From: Acanthaster planci
Taxonomy: Eukaryota; Echinodermata; Asteroidea; Valvatida; Acanthasteridae
Assembly: GCF_001949145.1 (NCBI RefSeq)
Contig: NW_019091570.1
Span: 608,085-648,766, forward strand
DNA: 40,682 bases
Reading direction: 5' to 3'
Shown here one piece after another: positions 31,074-40,625 of the stretch (positions are counted from its first letter, which is position 1; each line of letters begins with the position of its first letter). The notes under the pieces are model-generated. The model was given only the letters and a program-made list of their open reading frames with translations. It did no database searches and was not told the DNA's origin. Made by a program: the position numbers and the translations under genes.

Positions 31074-32630
31074 CTATCAGAGAAATGGAAATAAGAAATA
31101 TTCGCAGAGTTCGAATTTATGGAGAAGCAAATTACGGCTCCCTATTTCATGAGGGGCGGTGGCGGTGAACGTAAAATATTTGTATACAAATATCTGTGTA
31201 TAAAGTATTTTTATGTTATAAACGAAATAATCATAGTGATATTGTGACAGACGTGGATATAAAGTCACGGATAGACTACAGCTGGACCCTGGCAAGATAA
31301 AGAGAAATACATTGTGAGGAGAGTGATGTAACATCACTGTAATTTGCAGAATAAATTCTTGACATTAAAAATCGCAGACGTCATACAAAAAAACTGTACC
31401 CATAAACTGCTTTTAAATACACAATGGTCATTGAAGCCATTGGCAGCAATGTAACCATGCCGAATGCAAAGGTTTTCCCGGTATTGCGAAAGTTTTCTTC
31501 CCATTGTTAACCAAATTTGTTCCTGACATCAATAGTTACAATTAAATGGCAAATGAGCCAACCATCGCCCTTGTATTCGGCACGGTAAAATGGCGGCCGG
31601 TGGTTTCAGTGCAGTTGGGACGAAGGCATTGCAAATCCAATTTCTTTTCCAAAGAAATCGTCCAAATTGAAAAATCAACTGACCTATCACCAGGTGGCCC
31701 TGGATAGAAGGCGTGCGCACTCCCCGGTGAGCCGTTGCCCTCCAGAACAATGAGGTTACTCGGTTTGAATCCCTCAGCGATCACATGGGGTCTCCAGACA
31801 CCAGTGCGAAAATCCCGCGGGATCTCATAAGCAACAAGTTTTCCATCGGTCTCACTAATGCGGTTGCAAAAAAGAGAAAAATCAGCCAGGAAAAATGTTG
31901 AAATTTCTTATGAGATCTTACGGTATGCAATTTCTGAAATATTGGAGAGGAGTACGTTTACCTGTTTATTGAAAGTAGCAAGTCCAGGGAACCGTCCATG
32001 TTAAGATCAACAAGCTATTTATGTGACAAAAGTTATGTATGTTAGTATTTTCAGACTACGTTTTCAACAGTTCTTAAAATCTTAACGCTTTATGTTTTTA
32101 TGTCGTAGGATCAGTGGCGTATCCAGTTTTTGGTGTAGGGGGAATACAAAATGTAATGCGGCTCATTCAACATCATGCCAATGGGAGAAAAGAATGTGGT
32201 GTTGTTTTCTTAGCAATTTGGTGCTAATATTTAACTAAATGTACTGATTACTTTCTTTCTTACTCACCAGTGAAACATTCTTTGTTTAAAAAAAAGTTGC
32301 TCCCCGCTGGATACACCACTGCGTAGGATTATTATACGTCTGTTAATGTTACGTTGTCGTGGCAATTGTCAGAAGTATGGATCTCCATAGGTTAAAGGAT
32401 TTGATAATACACATTGATCGCAGTTGCGTCAATTGTGACTATTTATATTATGTGACAGGCAACGATGACAGTGGTGGTGACCTTGAGGATTCTCAATAAT
32501 TTTGTTTGTTCAAGAAACGTGATAATATTTCTAGCTATAATTACCTCAATATCAAAATATCGGTTCTCCGGAACATCAGCAATAATCCTATGCTGAATCT
32601 TTGATGGATCAGACCAACTGGACGTCAGTC
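30842..32630 (-). CDS. FG-GAP/VCBS-repeat protein, last four exons (5' part missing)
   Basis: Exons at 32630-32545, 32014-31962, 31854-31684 and 31073-30842 splice into 542 nt, 180 residues after an incomplete first codon, ending with TAA at 30842. Two calcium-loop signatures of FG-GAP/VCBS repeats are present: VDLNMDGSLDLLLS in exon 2 and KDIDGDGYAEIFI in the last exon (D-x-D-x-D-G-x-x-E). Such repeats build beta-propeller blades in extracellular proteins, as in integrin alpha chains. All three introns have GT..AG and matching phases (0, 2, 2). No signal peptide or membrane segment is visible in the part seen. Upstream exons were not found, so full size and function are unknown; I recognise no specific gene. 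Confidence 0.85.
31684..31854 (-). CDS. FG-GAP protein, exon n-1
   Basis: 171 nt, reading ETDGKLVAYEIPRDF, then TGVWRPHVIAEGFKPSNLI and GSAHAFYPGPPGD. Acceptor CGCATTAG|T and donor ATAG|GTCAGT. A second possible donor 8 bases earlier would put a stop in the next exon, so this one was chosen. Confidence 0.82.
31962..32014 (-). CDS. FG-GAP protein, exon n-2 (calcium loop)
   Basis: 53 nt encoding LVDLNMDGSLDLLLSIN plus two bases. Acceptor ATAAATAG|CTT and donor ACAG|GTAAAC. The D-x-N-x-D-G-x-x-D loop is complete. Confidence 0.82.
32112..32321. mobile_element. hAT-like MITE with perfect 8-bp target duplication
   Basis: The 210-bp element starts CAGTGGCGTATCCAG and ends CTGGATACACCACTG. It is flanked on both sides by CGTAGGAT (32104-32111 and 32322-32329). 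An 8-bp duplication with CAGTGGCGTA-type ends is characteristic of hAT transposons. It is non-coding and lies in an intron of the FG-GAP gene. Confidence 0.92.
32545..32630 (-). CDS. FG-GAP protein, exon n-3
   Basis: 86 nt, reading LTSSWSDPSKIQHRI then IADVPENRYFDIE. Acceptor TTCTCTTCAG|GA (one base of the first codon is in the exon before) and donor GAG|GTAATT. Confidence 0.78.
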
Positions 32631-32999
32631 CTGAAGAGAACAAAAGTTTTCTTTTTTGTGTGTAAAATTATAACTTTTAAAGTATAAGTTGCTACTAAGG
32701 TTGAATGGTGGGCACCTGCCTTGTACAGGCTTTGTAGTTTCGAACTTACTTCTAAGACATAAACCTCAGAACCATAATAGGGAACTGGTGTGTTTAAAAT
32801 GAAATCAGAAAACACGGTATTGTGCTGATCCCGATTTAAATTTATAATGACGAGGAAAGGGAATGATTCATACACTTGGTAAATGTACAATATTTGCAAA
32901 TACACAACCCTACTGGCAAAAGGGCAAATATCTTTGTTTTTGAAATAGAATTAATAAAAGAAATATTTTGCATCGTATTATATGACAGTATAGCACCGT

Positions 33000-33725
33000 C
33001 AATCGATGTTCTCCCCCAAAGAATAAGCCTATGTTTGGCGTGCTACTCGTTCGGGCATCCCACAAGGTACCAAACTGGGAGCTGTTGCTCTTTTCGCCAT
33101 GATCAATGACACTGGATCTAACATTACCGAAGTTACCCATTACAAATATAACCTTGTCATTTAGTGACGTTAACTAAATTAGCTTAATCCATAAAGAACT
33201 TGATCAATTAAATAATGGGGGTAGAATTAACAAGATGAAATTAAATCCCCCCAAATGTCAGGTGATGACCGTCTGTTTTAAAAACGAACAGAGTTCAGAG
33301 TGCAGAGTTTAATATTGGAGCTACAGCTGTTTCTCAACTGAACTGTCTGAAAATACTTGGTATAAGCATTCGAACAACCGCAGATGGGACAATCAAGTAA
33401 CTACGACGTGTAATTTTTTTAATCGTAGACCTTATTTTCTACGATGGTCACTTAAAACGGTGTGGCATCCCAGTTGAAGATCTTTTACAGTAAATCTGCA
33501 GTACGTGAGACCAACCGTTGAATATGTATGCCCGGTTTGGCACTCTAAATTGACGAATCTCCAGAGGAACTGCAAGAAAGAGTTTTTCATACAATCTTAT
33601 CAATTGGTATTTCTAGCCGAACACCATATCATCATATGTGTAAGAGGTGCAGCTACACCCGCTTAAGGAAAGGCGTGACCAGCTTTGTTTGAAATTTAGC
33701 AAAATCGTCTTGGCTCTTATCGTGA
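33000..33725 (+). pseudogene. CR1/L2-like LINE, 5' portion of a split copy
   Basis: RT landmarks in order: SGIPQGTKLGAVALFAMIND (about 33049-33108), a degraded stretch where the YADD box would lie, CLKILGISI (about 33343-33369), then RRLKRCGIP-type and VRPTVEYACPVWH-type thumb motifs in shifted frames, and LHPLKERRDQLCLKF (33653-33697), typical of the RT C-terminus. It is 5'-truncated, with many frameshifts. It stops at the gypsy insertion. Confidence 0.85.
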
Positions 33726-33730
33726 CTGGC

Positions 33731-34245
33731 TGTAATGCCATTGCTATGTTAATTTGGCACTACTTTGCATATATCGGTCCGCGCTGGCGGCCAGCCCAAG
33801 TGTATAAAAGGAGAAGTGTAAATGAATGAAATTTGTGGGGGGGGGGAGCGGGTTAGCGTAGCTGTTTTTTCCTCGCTTTGCACCAATGAGGCCACGGTTT
33901 GAGTCCCAGCTTGGCCCAGGCTTTAAGTGCATTTGGTTTCTTGTCCATATTCGCTCTCGCAGGTTTCCTCTAGGTACTCCGGTTTCCTCCTGCTTCTAAA
34001 ACTAGACCTTTTTCCTAACTCCGTAATGCAAAGCTAATAAAGGTTACGAATAAACGTATAGACATTGGCGCAAATAGCCTGAGTAGCTGAAAGTGCCATT
34101 AAAACAAAACAACAACAACAACAACAACATTAAATTTTGTTGAGTTTAGTTCCCCCATCAGACTAGGTTTCTGCGTTCCTTTCATTCCGTGCAGAACTGT
34201 GCTCATTCCTTCATTCCTTTCTATTGAGTTCGAACACCCGATACA
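33731..34245 (+). repeat. 5' LTR of the gypsy element, interrupted by a SINE
   Basis: Starts TGTAATGCCATTG and ends near GATACA, with a TATA-like TGTATAAAAG at 33801-33810. Its two halves (33731-33835 and 34128-34245) together match the 3' LTR; the intervening about 290 bases are the SINE. Confidence 0.9.
33836..34127 (+). mobile_element. tRNA-derived SINE inserted in the 5' LTR
   Basis: A pol III head with GCGGGTTAGCGTAGC (A-box region, from 33849) and B box GGTTTGAGTCC at 33896-33906. The body is about 200 bases and the tail is AAACAAAACAACAACAAC. An approximate duplication (AAATTTGT before, AAATTTTGT after) flanks it. It is a different family from the SINEs at 10 kb and 23 kb. Confidence 0.85.
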
Positions 34246-34255
34246 ATATTTGGCG

Positions 34256-34815
34256 ATGAGGTTGATGACCACACCCACGGCGACTGCAAGCTCCCTAACT
34301 GAACCCTCCCCGTTTCTACAAGAAGCGGGAGAACCGGCTGTTCTTTGGAAGGAAAAGAGCGAACTTCCAAAACTGCTTGCTATAGGTGGAGACGAATTTT
34401 CGCCAGAGAGGAGACGAACAATTCTCTTTCACTGCCTCGGTGTAGAGGGTCAGAGGGTCTACACAACGTTTTACCCCGAAGTGGAGACACTCCCCACACA
34501 GATGTATACTAGCACACTGTCCAAGTATTAAACGAACATTTTCTGCCAAATGTAAATGTTGTAGCTGAACGCTACACATTCCGACAAAGAGCTGGTGAGT
34601 CTATAAACAATTTTTCGTCTGCTCTCCGGAAACTTTCGAAAACATGCGATTTTGGGCCCATGAACGAGGAAATGATACGAGACCAAGTTGTGGAGAAAAC
34701 GAGCAGTCCAAAAATTCGAGAGAGGCTACGGAAAAAACTGACTCTTCAAAAGACCGTGGACATGGCACGTCGTTTTGGGAAAGCTATTCAGGAAGCTAAA
34801 ACACTTAGGAACTAA
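34256..34815 (+). pseudogene. gypsy gag pseudogene
   Basis: An ATG at 34256 just after the primer-binding site opens a gag reading LTEPSPFLQEAGEP and RRRTILFHCLGVEGQRVYTT, stopping at 34531. The frame resumes at about 34560 (ERYTFRQRAGESINNF) and runs to a TAA at 34813, with KLSKTCDFGPMNEEMIRDQV. A degraded CCHC zinc-knuckle pair follows at about 34930-35050 (CHSFHEVGHFSSV). Frameshift and stop make it inactive. Confidence 0.88.
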
Positions 34816-35269
34816 AATGTTCCAAACGCAGAATATTCACAAAGTCACGAAAAGTTATTAAAAAACAACAAAATTGAAGTCAGGAAACCCCCGTAAGCAG
34901 CAAACCACGCCTTCATCAAACGGACATTTTGTTACCGCTGCGATTCACAAATGCATTTTGCGGAATGGGTGTGTCCCGCCATGGAGCAAGAATGCCATTC
35001 ATTCCATGAGGTTGGTCACTTCAGCAGCGTACCGGTATACAGACAAAGCAGGCCGGTGGTAACACCCGACAACAAGCTGAATTCAGCAATCTCCGCCGAA
35101 AGAAAACTGGAGTTTTTCAAGCCCATGACGACTACGTAGATTCATCACCAGAGACTAGATAATGACATTCACGTCCTAGCTACAGACGTACCGGGAGTTA
35201 AAGCGAACTCTTTACACTGCAAGGTAAACATCAGGATCTGGAGTGAGTATCCTTTCCAAGAACACCTTT

Positions 35270-35490
35270 GACAAGTTGTCGGGTATTTTGAAGTTATTGT
35301 GACATACAAAGAAAATACTGCCATTGCAAACTTGTATATTGAATATTCTGGTACCGATATTTCTGGCAGAGATCTTGTACAAGCTTCGCATATCAATATC
35401 GAAGCTTCCACTTCGACATGTAACAATATCAACCCCGAGAAAAAAAAAGCATGCACACAAATTCAAAAGTCTGTTTACTACTGAGCATGA
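35270..35490 (+). pseudogene. gypsy protease remnant
   Basis: The frame at 35299-35484 has NTAIANLYIEYSGTDISGRD, resembling the C-terminal half of retropepsin (the ...L-L-G-R-D segment). The catalytic DTG/DSG motif is not visible, so the N-terminal half is lost or out of frame. Confidence 0.55.
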
Positions 35491-35539
35491 ATAGAAACAA
35501 GTAGCAGGAATTGAATCAAAGTAAATGAGAAAGTGCAAC

Positions 35540-36770
35540 CTGTGAGTCAGAAATTACGTAGATTACCATTTAGCGTAAGAGATAAGGTTTCAGAAGAGTT
35601 GAAAAACTTGAAGAACAAGGCACCATTGAGAAAATTGACTCCGCTGAATGGGTATCGCTGATTGTAGTCTCATGGAACAAAATGGTAAACTAAGACTCTG
35701 TGTTGACCTTAGACGAGTAAATGAGGCAATAATACCTGATAAGTCCCCACTCCCACAGACTGATGAAATCTTCAGCGAGTTGAGAAACGCATCGGTATTC
35801 AGTCAGTAAGACTTGTAATCTGCATACCACCAACTTCTACTACATAAAGATTCTAGAAGTTTGACTGCATTTATCACAAATTAAAGCCTGTTCCAGTATA
35901 AAAGGGTATGTTTTGGCTTGTCATCCACACCTTCAGCATTCCAACAACATGATGAGCACTATAGTAAGTGGATTGAAGGGTGTACAGAGTTACTTAGACG
36001 ATTTAATCATCTATGGTAAAGATCAAGCCGAGCATGACGCAAACTTGCAAGCAGTTCTTGAAAGACTTGAAAAGCATGAGGTTAAACTGAACATTGGACA
36101 AATGTTTGTTCTCATGATTGGCCTTAAGATTTTTGGGCCATACTGTGAGTTAAAGTGGTATTCGGGTTGATGACAAATACCAAGCAATCACAAAGGCTCC
36201 AGTGCCCCATGAAAAGAAAAGTCTCAGGTCATTTCTGGGCTTGGCAGGGTATTTCTCAAAGTACATTCCTCAATTTGCCACTTTGGTAGAACCTTGGAGA
36301 ACACTATTGCGTAATGATCAAAAATTTGTTGGGAATGAAGAAGCTCAAAAAAGCTTTGAGGTGTTGAAAAACACAATTGCGGGCAGTCCCACACTTTCCA
36401 TGTTTGATCCAGATGCAAGTATCATTCTAACAACAGATGCATCAGCATATGGCTTAGTTGCAGTACTCACACAACTGAAAATGGTAAAGAAGTCACAGTT
36501 GAATGTGACAGTCGTAAATTATCAGCCGCAGCGAGAAATTATTCTGTTGGTGAATGAGAAGCATTAGCTTGTGTGAGGGCAAGCGAGAAATTCAACACTT
36601 ACCTTTGGGGTAGGAAATTCACTTTGTGTTCTGACCATCAGGCTTTGATCATTCACCTAAAGAAAGGTTCAGATCGCCAATCAATGCGTATCGCTCGTTG
36701 GTCAGCAAGACTCATGAAGTACAATGACCTTAAATTCAAGGTGAGGAAAACAAAATAGCAGACGCACTGT
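35540..36770 (+). pseudogene. gypsy reverse transcriptase and RNase H pseudogene
   Basis: The RT starts QPVSQKLRRLPFSVRDKV (about 35538) and continues EEQGTIEKI, AYHQLLLHKDSRSLTAFIT and GLKGVQSYLDDLIIYGK. YLDD at 35991-36002 is intact. Then KSLRSFLGLAGYFSKYIPQF (36217-36276) and the RNase H entry TTDASAYGLVAVL (Asp at 36436-36438), followed by HQALIIHLKKGSDRQSMRI. Stops at about 35659, 35692, 35736, 35809 and 36168 and frameshifts interrupt it; the palm QLDL motif is changed to QxDL with a stop. Confidence 0.93.
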
Positions 36771-36979
36771 CTAGACTACCTGTTCCCGCTCAAGTACATG
36801 AATTTGATTAAGATGATACTGATATTTGTCAAATTGCACTAGAGACTATTTGTAAGAGTATCACAAATGAAAAACTACAGAATTGTACGAAAGAGGATCC
36901 GATGTTGAATAATGTGAAGAATTGCATTCAAACTGGTTGGCCTGACAAGTTGCGTCCTCTAGATCCTGAAATGATGTCA

Positions 36980-38212
36980 TGTTGAAACCAATACTACATT
37001 ATCAAAGATGACGTGACTGTTTGTGATGACGTGATGACAAGAAATGATAGAATTGTAGTTCCTGAAGAGTTGAGAGGTTCACTTCTGAAACTCGCTCATG
37101 AGTCCCACCAAGGTCGACACGTACAAAACAATGGTTACGAGAATTATATTGGTGGTCATGCATGGATAAATAAGTTGAAAACATTGTTAAATCTTGTGTA
37201 ACTTGCCAATTTAATGACATGAGTGTGAAACAAGCAGCCGCTCCAATGAAACCAGTTCCCTTTCCGGATAGTGCCTGGTGTAAAATTGGAACTGATATTG
37301 TAGGACCTTTTGAAAGAGGACCTGTAGAGTGTAGGTACGCCATAAAACTCGTATAGCAAGTGGCCAGAAGTACATGTATGTTTTGCATCAAATGAAAAGA
37401 CCAAAACGGGATACCTTTCTGAAAACTGTTTTCAGCCGAGAAGGATTTCCAGATGAAATAATCAGTGACAATGGTGTACAGTTCACCTCTACCGAATTCA
37501 ATATTTTTTTTAGAAGAAAGAGGTATTAGACATGGCTATGCATCATTGTGCTACCCACAAAGCAATGGGGCTGTTGAAAGGTTTAACGGAGTTCTGAAGA
37601 ATGCTATCAAGAATGCAATCAATAGAAAAAAAAATCCATCGAAACCCACTGTGTATGAATATTTAACTGTATACAGGGCAACACCACATGCCACAACTGT
37701 AATTGCCCCTTGTATTCTGTTACACGGTAGACACATGCGAACAAAGTTGAACATTTTAGGGTTGAGAATGCCTGTTCCTAAGTTTCATGAAGTTGAAACT
37801 AAATCCATCGAAAGAGTAAGATTCAAACATCTCAGTACACAAAATATGCTGACAAAAAAGTCTAAATAACTGATTTCCAGGTTGGAGACTGGGTAAGAGA
37901 AAAAAGACCTGGAAATGTTATGAAAGGAGACAGGAAATATTCAGATCCTATTCATATAGTCAAGAGAATTAGCTTCCGCACTTACATAACAAGTGACAAT
38001 CAGACATGGAATGTAAGCAAATTTATCAAGACCTCACAACCAGAAACGAATGGTTCTCACTGTATTGTGATACAGAAGAAAATGAACAGTCTCCCGTACA
38101 AACTACCAGTTGGCGTACAAACTCCAAACCAGCAGGGAAAAATCATCAGTTTAGACGCATTGAAAGGGTAAAACGGAAGCCAAATTGGATGCAAGATTAT
38201 GTTATGTATTAA
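36980..38212 (+). pseudogene. gypsy integrase pseudogene
   Basis: An H2C2-type zinc-binding N-terminus (LAHESHQGRHV ... SCVTCQ-like) spans about 37090-37210. Catalytic triad positions are still readable: Asp at 37294-37296 (IGTDIVGPF), Asp at 37467-37469 (ISDNGVQFTSTEF) and Glu at 37576-37578 (NGAVERFNG). The last two are 36 codons apart plus one base, that is D-x35-E with a one-base frameshift in the T-run at about 37502-37511. The C-terminal part (GDWVREKRPGN, 37890-38170) is in another frame. Confidence 0.92.
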
Positions 38213-38549
38213 AGAAATGAAAAATTTGCAGTTCTTATTCTACAAGATCAGAAGGTAAAAATAATTGTTATTTATTATTTTTTGATAAATGTGACACGGG
38301 TTTGACAAAATCACAGTCCCTAATTATTCAATATGTATGAAACAAGATATTTAAGTTAGTTACATTACTGATTCACAGATCAAAAGGAAATTAGGTTTAA
38401 CCTCCAGCTGTAAGCCTTTAAACTATATGTTGCAAATAGTCACCAGAAGTAAATTAATAATTTGTGGGATATCCAGATAAGAATTATATATTTTAATGGA
38501 CTGAATGAAAGATTTAATTTGAAAATAATACGAATCATCTTTAACACGT

Positions 38550-38561
38550 GGAGGGAAGAAG
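38550..38561 (+). other. Polypurine tract of the gypsy element
   Basis: GGAGGGAAGAAG immediately precedes the TG that starts the 3' LTR, as expected for plus-strand priming. Confidence 0.85.
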
Positions 38562-38778
38562 TGATATCCATTGTTATGTTAATTTGGCACTACTTTACAT
38601 GTATCGGTCTGCGCTGGCGGCCAGCCCAAGTGTATAAAAGGACAAGTGTAAATGATTAAAGTTGGTTGAGTTTAGTTCACCTACCAGACTAGGTTTTACG
38701 TTCCTTTTATTCTGTTTGTTGAGTTGTGCTCATTCCTTTTTTATTGATTTCGAACATCTGATACAATATTGGCTTCCA
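38562..38778 (+). repeat. 3' LTR of the gypsy element
   Basis: 217 bases, starting TGATATCCATTG, with TATA-like TGTATAAAAG at 38631-38640, and ending near GATACAATATTGGCTTCCA. The last 13 bases resemble part of the primer-binding region, so the exact end could be 38765. The right-hand CTGGC duplication supports 38778. Confidence 0.88.
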
Positions 38779-39087
38779 CTGGCGAGGTCCATTTAACTAA
38801 TTTACTGAATGAGAACTGTTAATTGTTAAGACTCATTGTAATGCGCCTGTGCTTTAACTGTTAATTATACACGTTTATACACTAATTTAAAATTCATTTG
38901 TGTAATTTTCTTCCTCTTTTTGTAAACGTTCATTAAGTCAAAAGTTAAACTGGTGACATTTTAGTAATTTTATATTCTTTTATTTTTTTCTTAATGCTTT
39001 AAACTGTAATTGTAATCTACACTTTTATTGTGTTAACCAATTCATCCTTTGGGCTGCGATGGGAATGTGAAATAAACCAAAATGATG
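38779..39087 (+). mobile_element. CR1/L2-like LINE, 3' portion of the split copy
   Basis: Directly after the gypsy element, starting with the duplicated CTGGC. It is non-coding, T-rich 3' UTR-like sequence ending TGGGCTGCGATGGGAATG then AAATAAACCAAAATGATG, typical of such LINE tails. That it belongs to the same LINE copy as 33000-33725 is inferred from position and the shared target-site duplication. Confidence 0.6.
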
Positions 39088-40149
39088 TTGGTTTCCCCCC
39101 GCCAAATTTATCATCTTCGCACACGAATAAGCGACAGTTTCATTCAAATTAGCCTGAAATAGATTAAAGATCTAGATTGCCATTCAAACCTCATTCAAGT
39201 TCATCCTAAGAGCATGCTATTGCCCAGTCTTGTTATTCAAAACGTGAAAGGTCAACATTCAATATGGAAAAACAAGCAAAAAGCATTCAAATTCGCGTTG
39301 ACACTCCACGGTATGTATTTTGGCGTTCAATTCCGTGAATTGACAAGCATTTGTGAGATTCGTGAAAAGTTATCAGTTAAAAGTGAAATCTTCTAATTCT
39401 TTTTTTTTCTTTCTTTGTGACTAGTGTATACAGAATATTTCATAAAAGGAAACGTTTGGTTCACGAAATAACGATTGATCAATGTTTATTTGCTACTTTA
39501 GTGCTTTTGGATCTTCATCAAACTTGTACCAATGAAAAACCCTTAGGCATAGATGGTCCTAAGAATACGATGTCATGATGACGTCATCAAGTGATTTATT
39601 ATTGATTTTTACATATTTATTTTAGCCCATTGAATTTGTACACGTTTTCAAGGCACAATTTTGGTTACTTTGCGATCTTCAATCGTCATCAAAGTAATGC
39701 CTGGTTTCCATATGGTCGTTTGTTTAATACGCAGACGGTTCGCAACACGTCAAGACGCACACAGTCGCGGAAGAGACGCAACGCGACTTAATTCCACCCA
39801 AAAAATTATACAAAATGACGCCCTAAACTCTGAAAATTTTCGCCAATTTTTTTTCAGGTGGCAATGTTTCCACTTAAAGCCAAACTGATACTCTAGTTTG
39901 ATGTAATTTGTTGATGGTCATCTATTTTGTTGGCGATTGGGAATGTATTTCTAATAATAAGGAGAAAATGGACCAAATGAGTGGTACCAAGCGAAAAAAA
40001 ACATCGTTGTACGCCCGTCATGCCAGCATGTGTGTTTGTATTGGCCTACTCAGCGATTCAATGCACACAGTCGGCAAGGTTGAAGCATGCTTAACTTTTA
40101 GTTCAGGATTTTTGCGGTTACACCATGAACAATATTCTCTTTTATGAGT
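39088..40149. other. No gene recognised
   Basis: No protein match was seen. The stretch 39690-39870 has GTTTCCATATGGTCG and GTTTCCACTTAAAGCC phrases seen in some animal MITEs, but no inverted ends could be shown. Confidence 0.4.
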
Positions 40150-40232
40150 AAGTGTGGTTCTGAGAAGAACCGGTTTTACTCAACGTTTCGGAACAGTATA
40201 CTCTGTCCGTCGTCAGGAGACTGCTAGACTCC
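40150..40232. repeat. Hairpin-rich repeat, copy A
   Basis: AAGTGTGGTTCTG starts at 40150. The copy holds a perfect hairpin GGTTCT-GAGA-AGAACC and a second one GGAACAG-TATACT-CTGTCC (one bulge), separated by CAACGTTTCG. It matches copy B at 40540 in the same orientation. On the minus strand it reads CTGACGA ... CCGAAACG. Confidence 0.7.
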
Positions 40233-40539
40233 AAGTCAAGCAGTCTCAAGGCAAGTCAAGATCCAAGCACCTACACCCCACCCCGACCGACGGGTCTCCT
40301 CTACCCCAGGTCAACCATATAGACACACATTATAAAGCGCGTTATTTCCTGAAGGCCCTATTTCTCCTGAAGTACTTGCCTGATTGGGTTGAAACCTTTG
40401 ACCCGTATGGTAATGATGAAATAATTATGCTATCAGGTTTGTGCAGAAGATTTGTTGATCAAATTAAAAAAGGAATGCAAAAAAGTCCTCTGTTTTGTTG
40501 GCAAACAGACAGATGACCTCTCATTAACTTATCAACCGC
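40233..40539. other. Spacer between the two hairpin repeats
   Basis: One plus-strand frame is open across most of this spacer (from 40154 to a stop at 40514-40516), including LFLLKYLPDWVETFDPYG and GLCRRFVDQIKKGMQKS. I recognise no family; it may be part of the same element as the flanking repeats. Confidence 0.3.
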
Positions 40540-40625
40540 AAGTGTGGTTCTGATAAGGACCGGAGGGAAGTAGCCAGCGTTTCGAACAGTAGTTCTGTCC
40601 GCCGTTAGGCTTCTGCCAACTACTT
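40540..40625. repeat. Hairpin-rich repeat, copy B
   Basis: AAGTGTGGTTCTG then GGTTCT-GATA-AGGACC (one G.T pair), GCGTTTCG, and CGAACAG-TAGTT-CTGTCCG. It is about 390 bases from copy A. Both stems are kept although the primary sequence has drifted. Confidence 0.7.

Larger units (their letters stand above)
33731..38778 (+). mobile_element. Ty3/gypsy LTR retrotransposon, full structure, mutated
   Basis: Two LTRs flank gag, protease, RT, RNase H and integrase regions in Ty3/gypsy order. The 5-bp target duplication CTGGC occurs at 33726-33730 and 38779-38783. A primer-binding-like TTTGGCGATGAGGT follows the 5' LTR and a purine tract GGAGGGAAGAAG (38550-38561) abuts the 3' LTR. All coding regions carry stops or frameshifts. 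About nine differences separate the first 100 aligned LTR bases by eye, so the insertion is old. Inserted in a LINE, and itself carrying a SINE. Confidence 0.95.

Noticed and set aside
32743-32905. Possible upstream exon of the FG-GAP gene (minus strand, PYYGSEVYVLE before GTAAGT)
   Set aside because: The donor is good, but it leaves phase 0 while the next exon needs one base, so it cannot splice in frame.
40150-40232. Definite hammerhead ribozyme
   Set aside because: The core is suggestive on one strand, but the stem II closure is non-canonical and copy B has CTAACGG instead of CTGACGA. Kept only as a hypothesis.
40154-40516. 120-codon open frame as a gene
   Set aside because: Its first third is the repeat that recurs at 40540, and the rest has no family match.
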